Part shown: positions 1-8,246 of the stretch, piece after piece
Layout: each line of letters starts with the position of its first letter
Position numbering within the stretch: the stretch's first letter is position 1
Assembly: GCF_900117395.1 (NCBI RefSeq)
Contig: NZ_FPEG01000001.1
Location: 330,191 to 394,190, forward strand
Length of the DNA: 64,000 nt
From: Agrococcus sp. Marseille-P2731
GTDB taxonomy: Bacteria > Actinomycetota > Actinomycetes > Actinomycetales > Microbacteriaceae
Reading direction: 5' to 3'
The notes under the pieces: model-generated
Database searches by the model: none
What the model saw: only the letters and a program-made list of their open reading frames with translations
Told to the model about the DNA's origin: nothing
Made by a program: the position numbers and the translations under genes

Positions 1-1
1 C

Positions 2-34
2 GGGCTCGCGCTGCGCGAGATGCTCGCGCGATGA
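2..34 (+). CDS. 3' end of an unidentified upstream gene
   Basis: Only the last ten codons are inside the window (ending ...REMLAR) before a TGA that overlaps the ATG of the ROK kinase by four bases (ATGA). This overlap implies translational coupling and a common operon with the kinase and nagB. An amino-sugar gene such as an epimerase or isomerase would fit, but the fragment is too short to identify it. Confidence 0.5.
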   Translation, partial: GLALREMLAR

Positions 35-933
35 GCGCGCTCGGCATCGACATCGGCGGCACCACGACGGTCGCCGTCGTGCTCGAGCATGGGCGCGTGC
101 TCGGCTCGCACCAGGTGGCGACGCGTCGCGGCGACGGCGTCGTGGCCTCTGCGGTCGCGGCGGCGCGCGAGGCGCTCGCGGTCGCCGGCGTCGAGCGCTC
201 GGCGCTCGAAGGCGCAGGTCTCGGGGTGCCCGGCATCGTCGGCGACGACCGCACGCTCGTGCGCGGCGCCGTCAACCTCGGCATCGAGGCACTCGACATC
301 GGCAGCGCGGTGAGCGAGGGCCTCGGCGTCGCGGTCACGGTCGACAACGACGTGCGCGCCGCGGTGCTCGGCGCCCGGCACCTGATGGCAGAGCCCGCTG
401 CGGTGATCGCCTACGTCGGGCTCGGCACCGGCATCGCCGCAGGGCTGGCCTTCGGCGACCGCGTGCTGCGCGGCGCGAGCGGCATGGCGGGCGAGATCGG
501 TCACATCCCCGTGCCGGGTGCGAGCAGCCGATGCCGCTGCGGGCAGCTCGGCTGCCTCGAGACGCTCGCCTCCGGCTGGTCGCTCGCACAGCGCTGGGCG
601 GGCGATATCCCCGCCGCCGCCATGCTGGCCGCCGCCGAGCGCGGCCAGGAGCGGGGCGAGCGCGAGTGGCGGGCGTTCATCGACGGGATCGCGCACGCGG
701 TGCGCAGCCTCGTGCTCACGACCGGCGTCGACGCCGTGCTGATCGGCGGCGGGATCAGCGGGCTCGGCGCCCCGCTGCTCGACGGGGTGCAGGGGCGGAT
801 CGCCGCCTGGGCCGAGGACTCGCCGCTGCTGGGCGCGCTCGACGTGCCCGCGCGCATCCGCCTGCTGCCACCCGGTGCGCAGCCGGGTGCTGTGGGCGCC
901 GCCATCATGGGGAGCGCCGCATGGAGGTCGTGA
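31..933 (+). CDS. ROK-family sugar kinase (probable amino-sugar kinase)
   Basis: A cytoplasmic ATP-dependent sugar kinase of 300 residues, the usual ROK length. The phosphate-binding motif DIGGTTT is at residues 7-13, the VDNDVRA segment around 104-110 carries the catalytic aspartate, and the ROK zinc motif CRCGQLGCLE lies at about 168-177. The ATG overlaps the previous stop (ATGA), and its own stop lies inside the start of nagB (13-base overlap), so the three genes form one operon. Coupling to glucosamine-6-phosphate deaminase suggests the substrate is N-acetylglucosamine or N-acetylmannosamine. That is inferred from context; ROK glucokinases look similar. Confidence 0.85.
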   Translation: MSALGIDIGGTTTVAVVLEHGRVLGSHQVATRRGDGVVASAVAAAREALAVAGVERSALEGAGLGVPGIVGDDRTLVRGAVNLGIEALDIGSAVSEGLGVAVTVDNDVRAAVLGARHLMAEPAAVIAYVGLGTGIAAGLAFGDRVLRGASGMAGEIGHIPVPGASSRCRCGQLGCLETLASGWSLAQRWAGDIPAAAMLAAAERGQERGEREWRAFIDGIAHAVRSLVLTTGVDAVLIGGGISGLGAPLLDGVQGRIAAWAEDSPLLGALDVPARIRLLPPGAQPGAVGAAIMGSAAWRS

Positions 934-1697
934 TCGTCGCGGACGCCGCAGCTGCCGGCGATCTCGCCGCCGCGCGGGTCGCCGAGGTCGTGGAGGCCAT
1001 GCCCGATGCGGTGCTGGGCGTCGCGACCGGCTCGAGCCACCTCGCGACCTACCGCGCGCTCGCCGCCAGGAGGGAGGCGGGCCTCGATCTCTCGCGCGTG
1101 TCGGCGTTCGCGCTCGACGAGTACGTCGGGCTGGCCAGGCGGCACCCGGAGTCGTACCGCGAGGTGATCGCGAGGGAGGTGACGGCGCCGCTCGGCCTCG
1201 ATCCCGCGCGAGTGCACGTGCCCAAGGGCGACGCCGCCGACCTCGCGGCGGAGTGCGCGCGCTACGAGCGGCGGATCGCGATCAGCGGCATCGACCTGCA
1301 GCTGCTCGGCATCGGGGCGAACGGGCACATCGGGTTCAACGAGCCGACCTCGTCACTCAGCTCACGAACGCGGGTGAAGTCGCTGTCGGTGCGCACGCGG
1401 GCGGACAACGCGCGCTTCTTCGCGAGCGCCGACGACGTGCCGACGCACTGCATCACGCAGGGGCTCGGCACCATCCTGGATGCCGACCGCGTGCTGCTGG
1501 TCGCGACGGGGGAGCGGAAGGCGGAGGCGGTGGCGCAGATGGTGGAGGGGTCGCTGTCGGCGATGTGGCCGGGATCGGTGCTGCAGCTGCATCGGCGGGC
1601 GACCGTGATCGTCGACGAGGCGGCGGCCGGCGGGCTGCGGATGCAGGACTACTACCGCGAGGCGGCTGCTGCGAGCGAGGCGCTGCGAGCGCGCTGA
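921..1697 (+). CDS. nagB: Glucosamine-6-phosphate deaminase
   Basis: Converts glucosamine-6-phosphate to fructose-6-phosphate and ammonia, feeding amino sugars into glycolysis. At 258 residues it matches the family. It has the substrate-loop pattern GVATGSS (about 33-39), ALDEYVG (64-70, with the general-base region Asp66) and GANGHIGFNEP (132-142, catalytic His136), all hallmarks of NagB. The ATG at 921 is preferred because the longer open frame upstream runs inside the ROK kinase. The partner deacetylase nagA is not adjacent but about 11 kb away on the other strand, with the mutasome and surface genes between them. Confidence 0.93.
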   Translation: MEVVIVADAAAAGDLAAARVAEVVEAMPDAVLGVATGSSHLATYRALAARREAGLDLSRVSAFALDEYVGLARRHPESYREVIAREVTAPLGLDPARVHVPKGDAADLAAECARYERRIAISGIDLQLLGIGANGHIGFNEPTSSLSSRTRVKSLSVRTRADNARFFASADDVPTHCITQGLGTILDADRVLLVATGERKAEAVAQMVEGSLSAMWPGSVLQLHRRATVIVDEAAAGGLRMQDYYREAAAASEALRAR

Positions 1698-1758
1698 TGC
1701 GCGCGCGCTGCGGCCGGCGGAGGCCGTCGGCGAGGCCGTGGCGACACGCCGCGCGCGA

Positions 1759-1788
1759 TTGACAGCGATCGAACACACGTTCGATCAT
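1759..1788 (+). promoter_or_regulatory. LexA-repressed leaderless promoter of imuA
   Basis: TTGACA (-35) at 1759-1764 is followed by a perfect palindromic actinobacterial SOS box, TCGAACACACGTTCGA, at 1769-1784, and a weak -10 (GATCAT region, 1783-1788). The expected start of transcription falls on the GTG at 1794, so the mRNA should be leaderless and LexA should block the spacer directly. Confidence 0.92.
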
Positions 1789-1793
1789 GGAGT

Positions 1794-2483
1794 GTGAGCA
1801 CACGGGTTCCAGCACGACTCGAGCGCCGCACGGGAGACGACCGCACGGCGACGGTCGAAGCGCTGCGCGCGCGGCTCCGCGGCATGCAGCAGGCCACCAC
1901 GCAGCAGGCGCCGGTGCCCGACGAGTCGATGCTGGAGGGCCTGGACGAGGTGGTGCGGCGCCTGCGTGCGGGTGCCGTGCACAGCATCGAGTCGCGAGGG
2001 CTCGCGCTCGCGTGCCTGGGGGCGGTGATGCCGGCAGGTGCCTGGGGCGCGATCGTCGGACTCCCCGATCTCGGCATCGAGGCGGCCCGCGACCTCGGGG
2101 TGCCCATCGACCGCGTGGCGCTCGTGCCGCATCCGGGCCGCTCGTGGCTCGATGTGGTGGCGAGCCTGGCCGAGGCGATGCCGGTGGTGCTCGCCGCCTC
2201 GCCCGGCAGGGTGACGCCGACGGATGCTGCTCGGCTCGCCGCGCGGTTGCGGCAGGCCTCGTCGACGCTGCTCATCGCGGGGCCGTGGCATGGGGCAGCG
2301 ACCGTGGTGCGCAGCGTGCGCGCCGAGTGGCAGGGGCTCGCCGACGGCGACGGGCGGATCGCTGCCGGCGGCCTCGTCGTCGAGGTGGCGACCGGCGGGG
2401 CTCCGAGCTTCGCGAGGATCCCCATCGACAGGACGGGTGGGCCGGGGATGCGGGCGGTGGAAGCGCGCAGATCGGCCGCGTGA
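1794..2483 (+). CDS. imuA: ImuA-like mutasome accessory protein (RecA-like)
   Basis: A 229-residue protein resembling actinobacterial ImuA', the degenerate RecA-like partner of ImuB and DnaE2 in SOS mutagenesis. The central part (AVHSIESRGLAL..., alternating hydrophobic strands with VVLAASPGR and LLIAGPW) looks like a RecA-type core lacking an intact Walker A. Identity rests mainly on context: its own LexA box, and imuB and dnaE2 on the same strand downstream. The GTG at 1794 is chosen because the LexA promoter places the transcript start there. It is separated from imuB by about 4 kb of surface-protein genes. Confidence 0.8.
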   Translation: MSTRVPARLERRTGDDRTATVEALRARLRGMQQATTQQAPVPDESMLEGLDEVVRRLRAGAVHSIESRGLALACLGAVMPAGAWGAIVGLPDLGIEAARDLGVPIDRVALVPHPGRSWLDVVASLAEAMPVVLAASPGRVTPTDAARLAARLRQASSTLLIAGPWHGAATVVRSVRAEWQGLADGDGRIAAGGLVVEVATGGAPSFARIPIDRTGGPGMRAVEARRSAA

Positions 2484-2615
2484 ATCTTTCACACTCCGCA
2501 GAACTGGGAGGCGAGCAGAATTGCTGTGAATGCTCTGAGATTCCTCGCTTCTCCCATGCCAGCGGCCTAGCGTGACCAGAGAACACCCGAGAAGGCATGA
2601 CTTCGGAGGACCGCA

Positions 2616-3917
2616 ATGGACGCGAGCGCACCGCGCAGGCAGCCCCGCCTGCTGCGCCTCGCGCTCGCGAGCGGCACCGCGACGATCGGAGCCGCGGCGC
2701 TGTTCCTCTTCGCAGGCGGGATGCCTGCGCATGCGGCCGGTGATGAGGCGGTCGGCGGATCCACCACAGGGCTCGTGCAGGACCTCGGCGACCTGGTCGG
2801 TGGTGTGACGGAGCCGGTCGGCGACCTGGCCGGAGAGGTCACGGAGCCCGTCGGCGAGCTGGTCGGCGGAGTGGCGGAGCCGGTCGGCGACCTCGTCGAA
2901 GAGGTCGCGGAGCCTGCGGGAGATCTCGTCGGCGACATGGCAGCGCCCGTCGGCGACGTGGTCGCAGCGGTGGCGGAGCCGGTCACCGAGGTCACGCAGC
3001 CGGCCGGCGATCTGGTCTCTGCGGTGACGGCGCCTGTTGGCGACCTGGTCTCCGAGGTGACGGTGCCGGTGGGCGATGTCGTCTCCGAGGTGACGGCGCC
3101 GGTGGGCGATCTGGTCTCCGAGGTGACGCAGCCGGTCGGCGATCTGGTGACCGAGGTGACGCAGCCGGTCGGCGATCTGGTGACCGAGGTGACGCAGCCG
3201 GTCGGCGATCTGGTGACCGAGGTGACGCAGCCCGTCGGCGATCTGGTCACTGAGGTGACCGAGCCGGTCGTCGACGCCGTCGAGGAGACGCTGGAGCCGG
3301 TGACCGAGCCCGTCGTCGACGTCGTCGAAGAGGCGCTGGACCCGGTGCTCGACCCGGTCGTGGACGTGGTCGAGGCAGTCACGCCGAACCCGAGCCCCGC
3401 AGCTCCGAACCCTGTGGTGCCGGTCCCCTCGAGCCCGAGCCCCGCAGTCCCGACCCCCGCAGTCCCGAGCCCGTCGCCGCAGCCGATCCCCGCTACGCCG
3501 GCACCCGCAGCGCCGATCCTCCAGACCCCGGCTCCCGCCCCGACGACGCAGGCCGACGACGCGAGCGCCGTGGACGCATCCGACGCCCCCGACGCTGCCG
3601 ACACCCTCGCGCTCCGCGTGATGGCGGCACTCACCTTCGCGCCGATGCCTGCCGCCGTCACGACGGTCGAGGCTCCGCAGCCTGGAGCGCTGCCCACGGT
3701 CGGCGAGCGCGCCGTGCCGATCGAGGCGCCCGCTGCTCCCGCGGTCGCGCCGGCTGCGCCGGCTGGCGCGAGCGGCGCTGCCGCCGGAGCCGCCGCCGCT
3801 GTGGCGGACACCCATGACCACCTGCTGCCCGAGCTCTCGGGCGGGCAGGCTGGCGCGATCGCGAACGATCGCGCCCCCGCCTCGATCGTCGAGGAGCACA
3901 CCGCAAGTCCTGATTGA
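2616..3917 (+). CDS. Secreted protein with 11-residue tandem repeats
   Basis: No family recognised. 433 residues: an N-terminal signal peptide (basic start, hydrophobic stretch, predicted cleavage after AHA near residue 40), then about 18 tandem 11-residue units of the form T-x-P-V-G-D-L-V-x-E-V (residues about 50-250), a Pro/Ser/Ala-rich stretch (about 255-315) and an Ala-rich acidic tail. No LPxTG motif or C-terminal membrane helix is visible, so it is probably released or held non-covalently. The 11-residue periodicity suggests a long amphipathic helix, but a proline in each unit argues against a simple coiled coil. The start is supported by GGAGGA upstream. It lies between imuA and imuB and just before a second repeat-rich surface gene. 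Confidence 0.8.
   Translation: MDASAPRRQPRLLRLALASGTATIGAAALFLFAGGMPAHAAGDEAVGGSTTGLVQDLGDLVGGVTEPVGDLAGEVTEPVGELVGGVAEPVGDLVEEVAEPAGDLVGDMAAPVGDVVAAVAEPVTEVTQPAGDLVSAVTAPVGDLVSEVTVPVGDVVSEVTAPVGDLVSEVTQPVGDLVTEVTQPVGDLVTEVTQPVGDLVTEVTQPVGDLVTEVTEPVVDAVEETLEPVTEPVVDVVEEALDPVLDPVVDVVEAVTPNPSPAAPNPVVPVPSSPSPAVPTPAVPSPSPQPIPATPAPAAPILQTPAPAPTTQADDASAVDASDAPDAADTLALRVMAALTFAPMPAAVTTVEAPQPGALPTVGERAVPIEAPAAPAVAPAAPAGASGAAAGAAAAVADTHDHLLPELSGGQAGAIANDRAPASIVEEHTASPD
2797..3270 (+). repeat. 33-bp tandem repeats coding for the 11-residue units
   Basis: The coding repeats are imperfect at the edges but become near-identical at DNA level between about 3115 and 3240, where a 33-bp unit (core GAGGTGACGCAGCCGGTC) recurs without change. 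This indicates recent expansion by slippage or recombination. Confidence 0.85.
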
Positions 3918-4000
3918 GCGATCCCCTGCCGCGCTCGCGCGGCATGCACAGCCGTCCCGGAGCGGGATGGCGGATCACTCCAATCAGGAAAGGCAGAGCA

Positions 4001-6397
4001 ATGAACAAGCTCATGTGGCGAGCGCTGTGCACAGCAGCGGTCGCGGGCGGCCTGTGGGCCGCAGGCACTGGCATCGCCAGTGCGACAGAGACCGAGGGCG
4101 CAGACGGCCTCGGTGCAGGGAACCAGGCGGTGGTGGATGTCTCGCTGCCGGTGACGATCAGCGGCACATCCCTCGGTCTGCTCGGCGATGCCGAGTCGAC
4201 GGATGCGCACACGACGTCGGACTCGTCGGCGGAAGCGCCGTCGGCCGGCGTCTCGACCTCCGGGATCGGCGGCGTGCTCTCGGGCACGACGGCGCTCGTG
4301 GACGTCGACCTGCCGGTGACGATCGCAGGCAATGCGGTCGGCGTGCTCGGCGACGCGACGAGCGAGGGCTCGACCGCGACGACGAGCTCAGGCGGCGGCG
4401 ACGCCGCGGCGGCATCGACGTCCGGTGATGACAGCGTGCTGAGCGGCACCCAGCTGCTCGGCGACGTCTCGGTGCCGGTGAACATCTCGGGCAACGCGGT
4501 CGCGGTGCTGGGCGATGCGACGAGCACCGACTCGAGCAGCACCGCGTCGACCGGGGATGCAGGAGCGAGCGCTCCTGCTGCCACCTCGGGTGACGACGGT
4601 GTCGGCAGCGGCACGCAGGAGGTCTACGACGTCGCAGCGCCCGTGATCACGGGCGGCAATGCTGTCGGTGTGGGCGGTGACGCGCACAGCGAGGGCTCGT
4701 CGGCTGAGGCGATGACGGGCTCCGGTTCGTCGGATGCGCCGGTGACCTCGGGAGACGACAGCCTGCTGGGTGGTTCGCAGGTGGTGGCTGATGTCGTGGC
4801 GCCCATCGTCGCTGGCGGCAACGCTGTCGGCGTCGTCGGTGACGCGACGAGCACCGGTTCGGACGCTGGGGCGATGACGGGCTCCGGTTCGTCGGATGCT
4901 GCCGAGTCGACCTCCGGTGACGGCAGCCTGCTGGGTGGCACGCAGGTGGTGGCTGATGTCGTGGCGCCCATCGTCGCTGGCGGCAACGCTGTCGGCGTCG
5001 TCGGTGACGCGACGAGCACCGGTTCGGACGCTGGGGCGATGACGGGCTCCGGTTCGTCGGATGCTCCGTCGACCTCCGGTGACGACAGCCTGCTGGGTGG
5101 CACGCAGGTGGTCGCTGATGTCGTGGCGCCCATCGTCGTTGGTGGCAACGCTGTCGGCGTCGTCGGTGACGCGACGAGCACCGGTTCGGACGCTGGGGCG
5201 ATGACGGGCTCCGGTTCGTCGGATGCTGCCGAGTCGACCTCGGGTGATGACAGCCTGCTGGGTGGTTCGCAGGTGGTCGCTGATGTGGTTGCGCCGATCG
5301 TCGCTGGCGGCAACGCTGTCGGCGTCGTCGGTGACGCGACGAGCACCGGTTCGGACGCTGGCGCGATGACGGGCTCCGGTTCGTCGGATGCTCCGTCGAC
5401 CTCCGGTGATGACAGCCTGCTGGGTGGCACGCAGGTGGTCGCTGATGTCGTGGCGCCGATCGTCGCTGGCGGCAACGCTGTCGGCGTCGTCGGTGACGCG
5501 ACGAGCACCGGTTCGGACGCTGGCGCGACGACGGGCTCCGGCTCGTCGGATGCTCCGTCGACCTCCGGTGACGACAGCCTGCTGGGCGGTCTGCAGACCG
5601 TCATCGAGGCCGCGGTTCCCGTGGCTGTCGGTGGCAACGCGATCGCCGTGCTGGGCGACGCGACGAGCGAGGGGTCCACGGTCGACTCCTCCGCGACCAC
5701 TGGGTCGGGCAACGGCTCGACCTCCGGTGACGACGGGCTGCTCTCGGGCCTGCTCGGCAGCATCGGCGTCTCGGTGCCGGTGAACGTCTCCTGCAACGCG
5801 ATCGGCCTCATCGGCGATGCGTCGTCGAGCGACTGCAGCGCGGTGACGGGCCCGGGAACCCCAGGTGAGCCGGGTACCCCGGGTGAGCCGGGTACCCCGG
5901 GTGAGCCGGGTACCCCGGGTGAGCCTGGTACCCCGGGTGAGCCTGGTACGCCTGGTGAGCCTGGTACGCCGGGTGACCCGGGTACCCCGGGTACCCCGGG
6001 TACCCCGGGTACCCCGGGTACCCCGGGTACCCCGGGTACCCCGGGTAAGCCTGGTACGCCGGGTGAGCCGGGTACCCCGGGTGAGCCTGGTACGCCGGGT
6101 GAGCCGGGTACGCCGGGCACCCCGGGTGAGCCGGGAACCCCCGGCCAGCCGGGCACCCCTGGCGAGCCGAACATGCCCGGTGAGCCCAGCACTCCGGGCG
6201 ACGACGGCAAGGCCGACCTCCCGGTGATCGACCGCCCGGCGGACGACGGGGCGAACCCGTCGGCCGCGGGCGGCTCGGCGGCGATGCTGCCGCAGACGGG
6301 CGCGGAGCACTCCGCAGCCCTGCTGATGGCGCTCGGTCTGCTGGCGCTCGGTGCACTGCTGATGCTGGGCGCACGTCGCGTCCGCAGCATGCAGTGA
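4001..6397 (+). CDS. Chaplin-like, collagen-like LPQTG-anchored surface protein
   Basis: 798 residues. A signal peptide (residues 1-31, ending IASA) precedes eleven units centred on a chaplin-like core (for example [17 protein letters not shown]). Five central units are nearly identical with a period of about 54-56 residues. The last unit carries a Cys pair ([10 protein letters not shown]...DC), as true chaplins do. Residues about 617-733 are collagen-like GTPGEP/GTP triplets. The C-terminus is a sorting signal: LPQTG at 763-767, a hydrophobic helix, then RRVRSMQ. It should be covalently attached to peptidoglycan by a sortase not in this window. The ATG at 4001 is chosen over the longer frame from 3914 because AGGAAAGG lies just upstream and the signal peptide begins there. 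Function (adhesion, surface hydrophobicity or amyloid) is inferred. Confidence 0.85.
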   Translation: MNKLMWRALCTAAVAGGLWAAGTGIASATETEGADGLGAGNQAVVDVSLPVTISGTSLGLLGDAESTDAHTTSDSSAEAPSAGVSTSGIGGVLSGTTALVDVDLPVTIAGNAVGVLGDATSEGSTATTSSGGGDAAAASTSGDDSVLSGTQLLGDVSVPVNISGNAVAVLGDATSTDSSSTASTGDAGASAPAATSGDDGVGSGTQEVYDVAAPVITGGNAVGVGGDAHSEGSSAEAMTGSGSSDAPVTSGDDSLLGGSQVVADVVAPIVAGGNAVGVVGDATSTGSDAGAMTGSGSSDAAESTSGDGSLLGGTQVVADVVAPIVAGGNAVGVVGDATSTGSDAGAMTGSGSSDAPSTSGDDSLLGGTQVVADVVAPIVVGGNAVGVVGDATSTGSDAGAMTGSGSSDAAESTSGDDSLLGGSQVVADVVAPIVAGGNAVGVVGDATSTGSDAGAMTGSGSSDAPSTSGDDSLLGGTQVVADVVAPIVAGGNAVGVVGDATSTGSDAGATTGSGSSDAPSTSGDDSLLGGLQTVIEAAVPVAVGGNAIAVLGDATSEGSTVDSSATTGSGNGSTSGDDGLLSGLLGSIGVSVPVNVSCNAIGLIGDASSSDCSAVTGPGTPGEPGTPGEPGTPGEPGTPGEPGTPGEPGTPGEPGTPGDPGTPGTPGTPGTPGTPGTPGTPGKPGTPGEPGTPGEPGTPGEPGTPGTPGEPGTPGQPGTPGEPNMPGEPSTPGDDGKADLPVIDRPADDGANPSAAGGSAAMLPQTGAEHSAALLMALGLLALGALLMLGARRVRSMQ
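4741..5590 (+). repeat. Long tandem repeats (about 162-168 bp) in the chaplin-like region
   Basis: Five consecutive units are almost identical in DNA, with only a few substitutions and a three/six-base length difference (DAPS versus DAAES linkers). This suggests recent duplication and probable copy-number variability. Confidence 0.85.
5853..6165 (+). repeat. Collagen-like 9/18-bp tandem repeats
   Basis: Units coding GTPGEP (18 bp) and GTP (9 bp, GGTACCCCG) are repeated through about 310 bp, including a run of six or more consecutive 9-bp units around 5985-6045. The pattern is prone to slippage, and every unit keeps the reading frame. Confidence 0.9.
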
Positions 6398-6404
6398 TGT
6401 GCAG

Positions 6405-6442
6405 GGAGGTGCGGGGCGCGTACGACAGCGTCCCGCACCTCC
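6405..6442 (+). terminator. Hairpin terminator after the surface-protein gene
   Basis: A 15-bp stem with one G-T pair (GGAGGTGCGGGGCGC against GCGTCCCGCACCTCC) and an 8-nt loop follows the stop at 6397. It has no U tract, which is usual in high-GC actinobacteria. It insulates the surface genes from the imuB promoter. Confidence 0.75.
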
Positions 6443-6488
6443 GCATGCCCGCGTGCGGTGCAGGCTGATCGCGACACACCGCATCCGC

Positions 6489-6518
6489 TTGACTGCGTTC
6501 GAACGTGTGTTCGATCAT
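6489..6518 (+). promoter_or_regulatory. LexA-repressed leaderless promoter of imuB
   Basis: TTGACT (-35) at 6489-6494, a palindromic SOS box TCGAACGTGTGTTCGA at 6499-6514 and a GATCAT -10 region reproduce the geometry of the imuA promoter (box begins 10 bp after the start of the -35). The predicted transcript starts at about the ATG at 6525. Confidence 0.92.
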
Positions 6519-6524
6519 GGATGC

Positions 6525-8078
6525 ATGGCAGAGCAGACGATGGAGCGGGGCGCGCAGTCGCGCGCCACCCCGCAGCGCGACAGCCGCATCGGCGTGCTGC
6601 GCGTGCCCGACTGGGCGGTCGTCGTCGCGCGCCAGACCGGCGCGCTGCCCGCTGGCGGCGAGGCCGGCGTGCCGGGCGCGATCACCCACGCGCTGCGGGT
6701 CGTCGCCTGCGACGCAGGGGCTCGAGCCGATGGCGTGCGGGTCGGCATGCGGGTGCGCGACGCGCAGTCGGCCTCGCCCATGCTCGCGCTCGCGCCCGCC
6801 GACCCGGTGGGCGAGGCGCTCGCCTTCGAGCAGGTCGTGCGCGCGGTGCTCGCGGTCGTGCCCGCCGCGCAGCCCATCGGCGACGGGGCGTTGGCGTTCC
6901 GGATGCGGGGGGCCAGCAGGTTCTACGGCTCGGAGCCGCGCGCGATCGAGGCGGTGCGCTCGGCGCTCGCGGCGCTGGGGCTGACGGCGGCGTTCGGCGT
7001 CGCCGATGATCGCTTCACCGCCGAGCTCGCCGCGGCCGCAGACACGATCGTGCCCGAGGGGCGCAGCCAGGAGTTCCTGAGCGCGCTGCCCGTCGGGGTG
7101 CTGGGCGACGATGAGCTGCCGGGCATGCTGCACCGGCTCGGCGTGCACACGCTGGGCGACTTCGCGCAGCTGCCGGAGGCGAGCATCCGCGATCGCTTCG
7201 GCGCCGCGGGGCTCATCGCCCTCTCCCGTGCTCGCGGGCTCGACGACCGCCGCGTCGACGAGGCGGGGCTGGGGGAGGAGCGCGTGCTGCGGCTCGTGTT
7301 CGAGCCCGGCATCGAGGGCGTGGCAGAGCTGGCGCTCGCGGTGCGCGAGCCGGTCGAGCGCTTCGTGCGGCAGCTGGCCGAGCAGCGGCTCGTGTGCAGC
7401 GAGATCCGCATCCTGCTGCGCGCCGAGGAGGGGCGGGTGAGCGAGCGCCTCTGGCGGCAGCCTGGCTTCCTGCGCGCGAGCGACATCGTCGACCGGATGC
7501 GCTGGCAGCTCGCCGAGAGCGACCTCGGCTCGGCGCTCGTCGAGGTCGAGGCGCTGCCAGAGCGGCTCGACGCCGACACCGAGCACATGCCGGGGCTGTG
7601 GGGCGGCGGCGACATCGACGACCGCACGAAGCACGCGCTCGAGCGGCTGCAGAGCATGCTGGGGCGCGAGGCAGTGCTCACCGCGGCGACCGGCGGCGGC
7701 AGGCTGCTGGCCGAGCGCGGCGTGCTCACCCCGTGGGGCGACGCCGCACCGCCGCAGCCGGTCGGACCCTGGCCGGGCGCGCTGCCCGCACCGCGGCCCT
7801 CCGTCGTCTTCCGCCCGCCGCTGCCGGTGCTGCTCGTCGATGCCGCCGGTCTCGCCGTCGAGCCCAGCGCGCTCGACGTGCGCGAGGCATCCCCCGCCGT
7901 CTTCTCGCCGCCCGCCGCGCCGCGGCGGCGGGTGGTGACGTGGGCGGGGCCGTGGCCGATCAGGCGGCGCGAGCTCGGCGACGTCGTGCACCGGCTGCAG
8001 CTGCTCGACGGCGAGGGCGAGGCCTGGGTACTGCTGCACGCCGACGGCGCCTGGCTCGCCGAGGGCCGTTATGCGTGA
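6525..8078 (+). CDS. imuB: ImuB, catalytically inactive Y-family polymerase homologue
   Basis: 517 residues. It is the mutasome hub that binds DnaE2, ImuA and the beta clamp during SOS mutagenesis. The Y-family fold is recognisable ([12 protein letters not shown] at the start, [17 protein letters not shown] around 120, helix-hairpin-helix region near 190-230), but the acidic catalytic residues of Pol IV-type enzymes are replaced, as expected for ImuB. A clamp-binding-like segment, MPGLWGG, is at about 356-362, followed by a [13 protein letters not shown] helix. The ATG at 6525 is chosen because the LexA promoter is immediately upstream; the longer open frame runs through the promoter. dnaE2 follows on the same strand. 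Confidence 0.9.
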   Translation: MAEQTMERGAQSRATPQRDSRIGVLRVPDWAVVVARQTGALPAGGEAGVPGAITHALRVVACDAGARADGVRVGMRVRDAQSASPMLALAPADPVGEALAFEQVVRAVLAVVPAAQPIGDGALAFRMRGASRFYGSEPRAIEAVRSALAALGLTAAFGVADDRFTAELAAAADTIVPEGRSQEFLSALPVGVLGDDELPGMLHRLGVHTLGDFAQLPEASIRDRFGAAGLIALSRARGLDDRRVDEAGLGEERVLRLVFEPGIEGVAELALAVREPVERFVRQLAEQRLVCSEIRILLRAEEGRVSERLWRQPGFLRASDIVDRMRWQLAESDLGSALVEVEALPERLDADTEHMPGLWGGGDIDDRTKHALERLQSMLGREAVLTAATGGGRLLAERGVLTPWGDAAPPQPVGPWPGALPAPRPSVVFRPPLPVLLVDAAGLAVEPSALDVREASPAVFSPPAAPRRRVVTWAGPWPIRRRELGDVVHRLQLLDGEGEAWVLLHADGAWLAEGRYA

Positions 8079-8118
8079 GGGGCGCAGCACGCCGGCGACC
8101 GTCAACCGGCATGGAGGG

Positions 8119-8145
8119 GGTTCGACCGGATAGCCCGGTCGAACC
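8119..8145. repeat. Perfect 11-bp inverted repeat between imuB and dnaE2
   Basis: GGTTCGACCGG and CCGGTCGAACC flank a 5-nt loop (ATAGC). It could be a hairpin that attenuates or stabilises the imuB-dnaE2 transcript. The half-sites are in the opposite arrangement to a LexA box, so it is not an SOS operator. Confidence 0.7.
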
Positions 8146-8184
8146 ACCGGGAGACCGGTTGAAGAACGGCGGATGAGGCGGACG

Positions 8185-8226
8185 AGGCAGGCGCAGGCAG
8201 GCGCAGGCAGGCGCAGGCAGGCGCAG
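8185..8226 (+). repeat. 10-bp tandem repeat upstream of dnaE2
   Basis: About four copies of the 10-bp unit GCGCAGGCAG lie in the 168-bp gap between imuB and dnaE2, ending some 20 bases before the dnaE2 start. No function is visible. Copy number may vary and change spacing in the leader. Confidence 0.8.
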
Positions 8227-8246
8227 CAGCAGGGGAAGGGGGAGCG

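Noticed and set aside
8119..8145. Possible LexA box before dnaE2
   Set aside because: The GTTCGA/TCGAAC halves are in the reverse order to an SOS box and separated differently.
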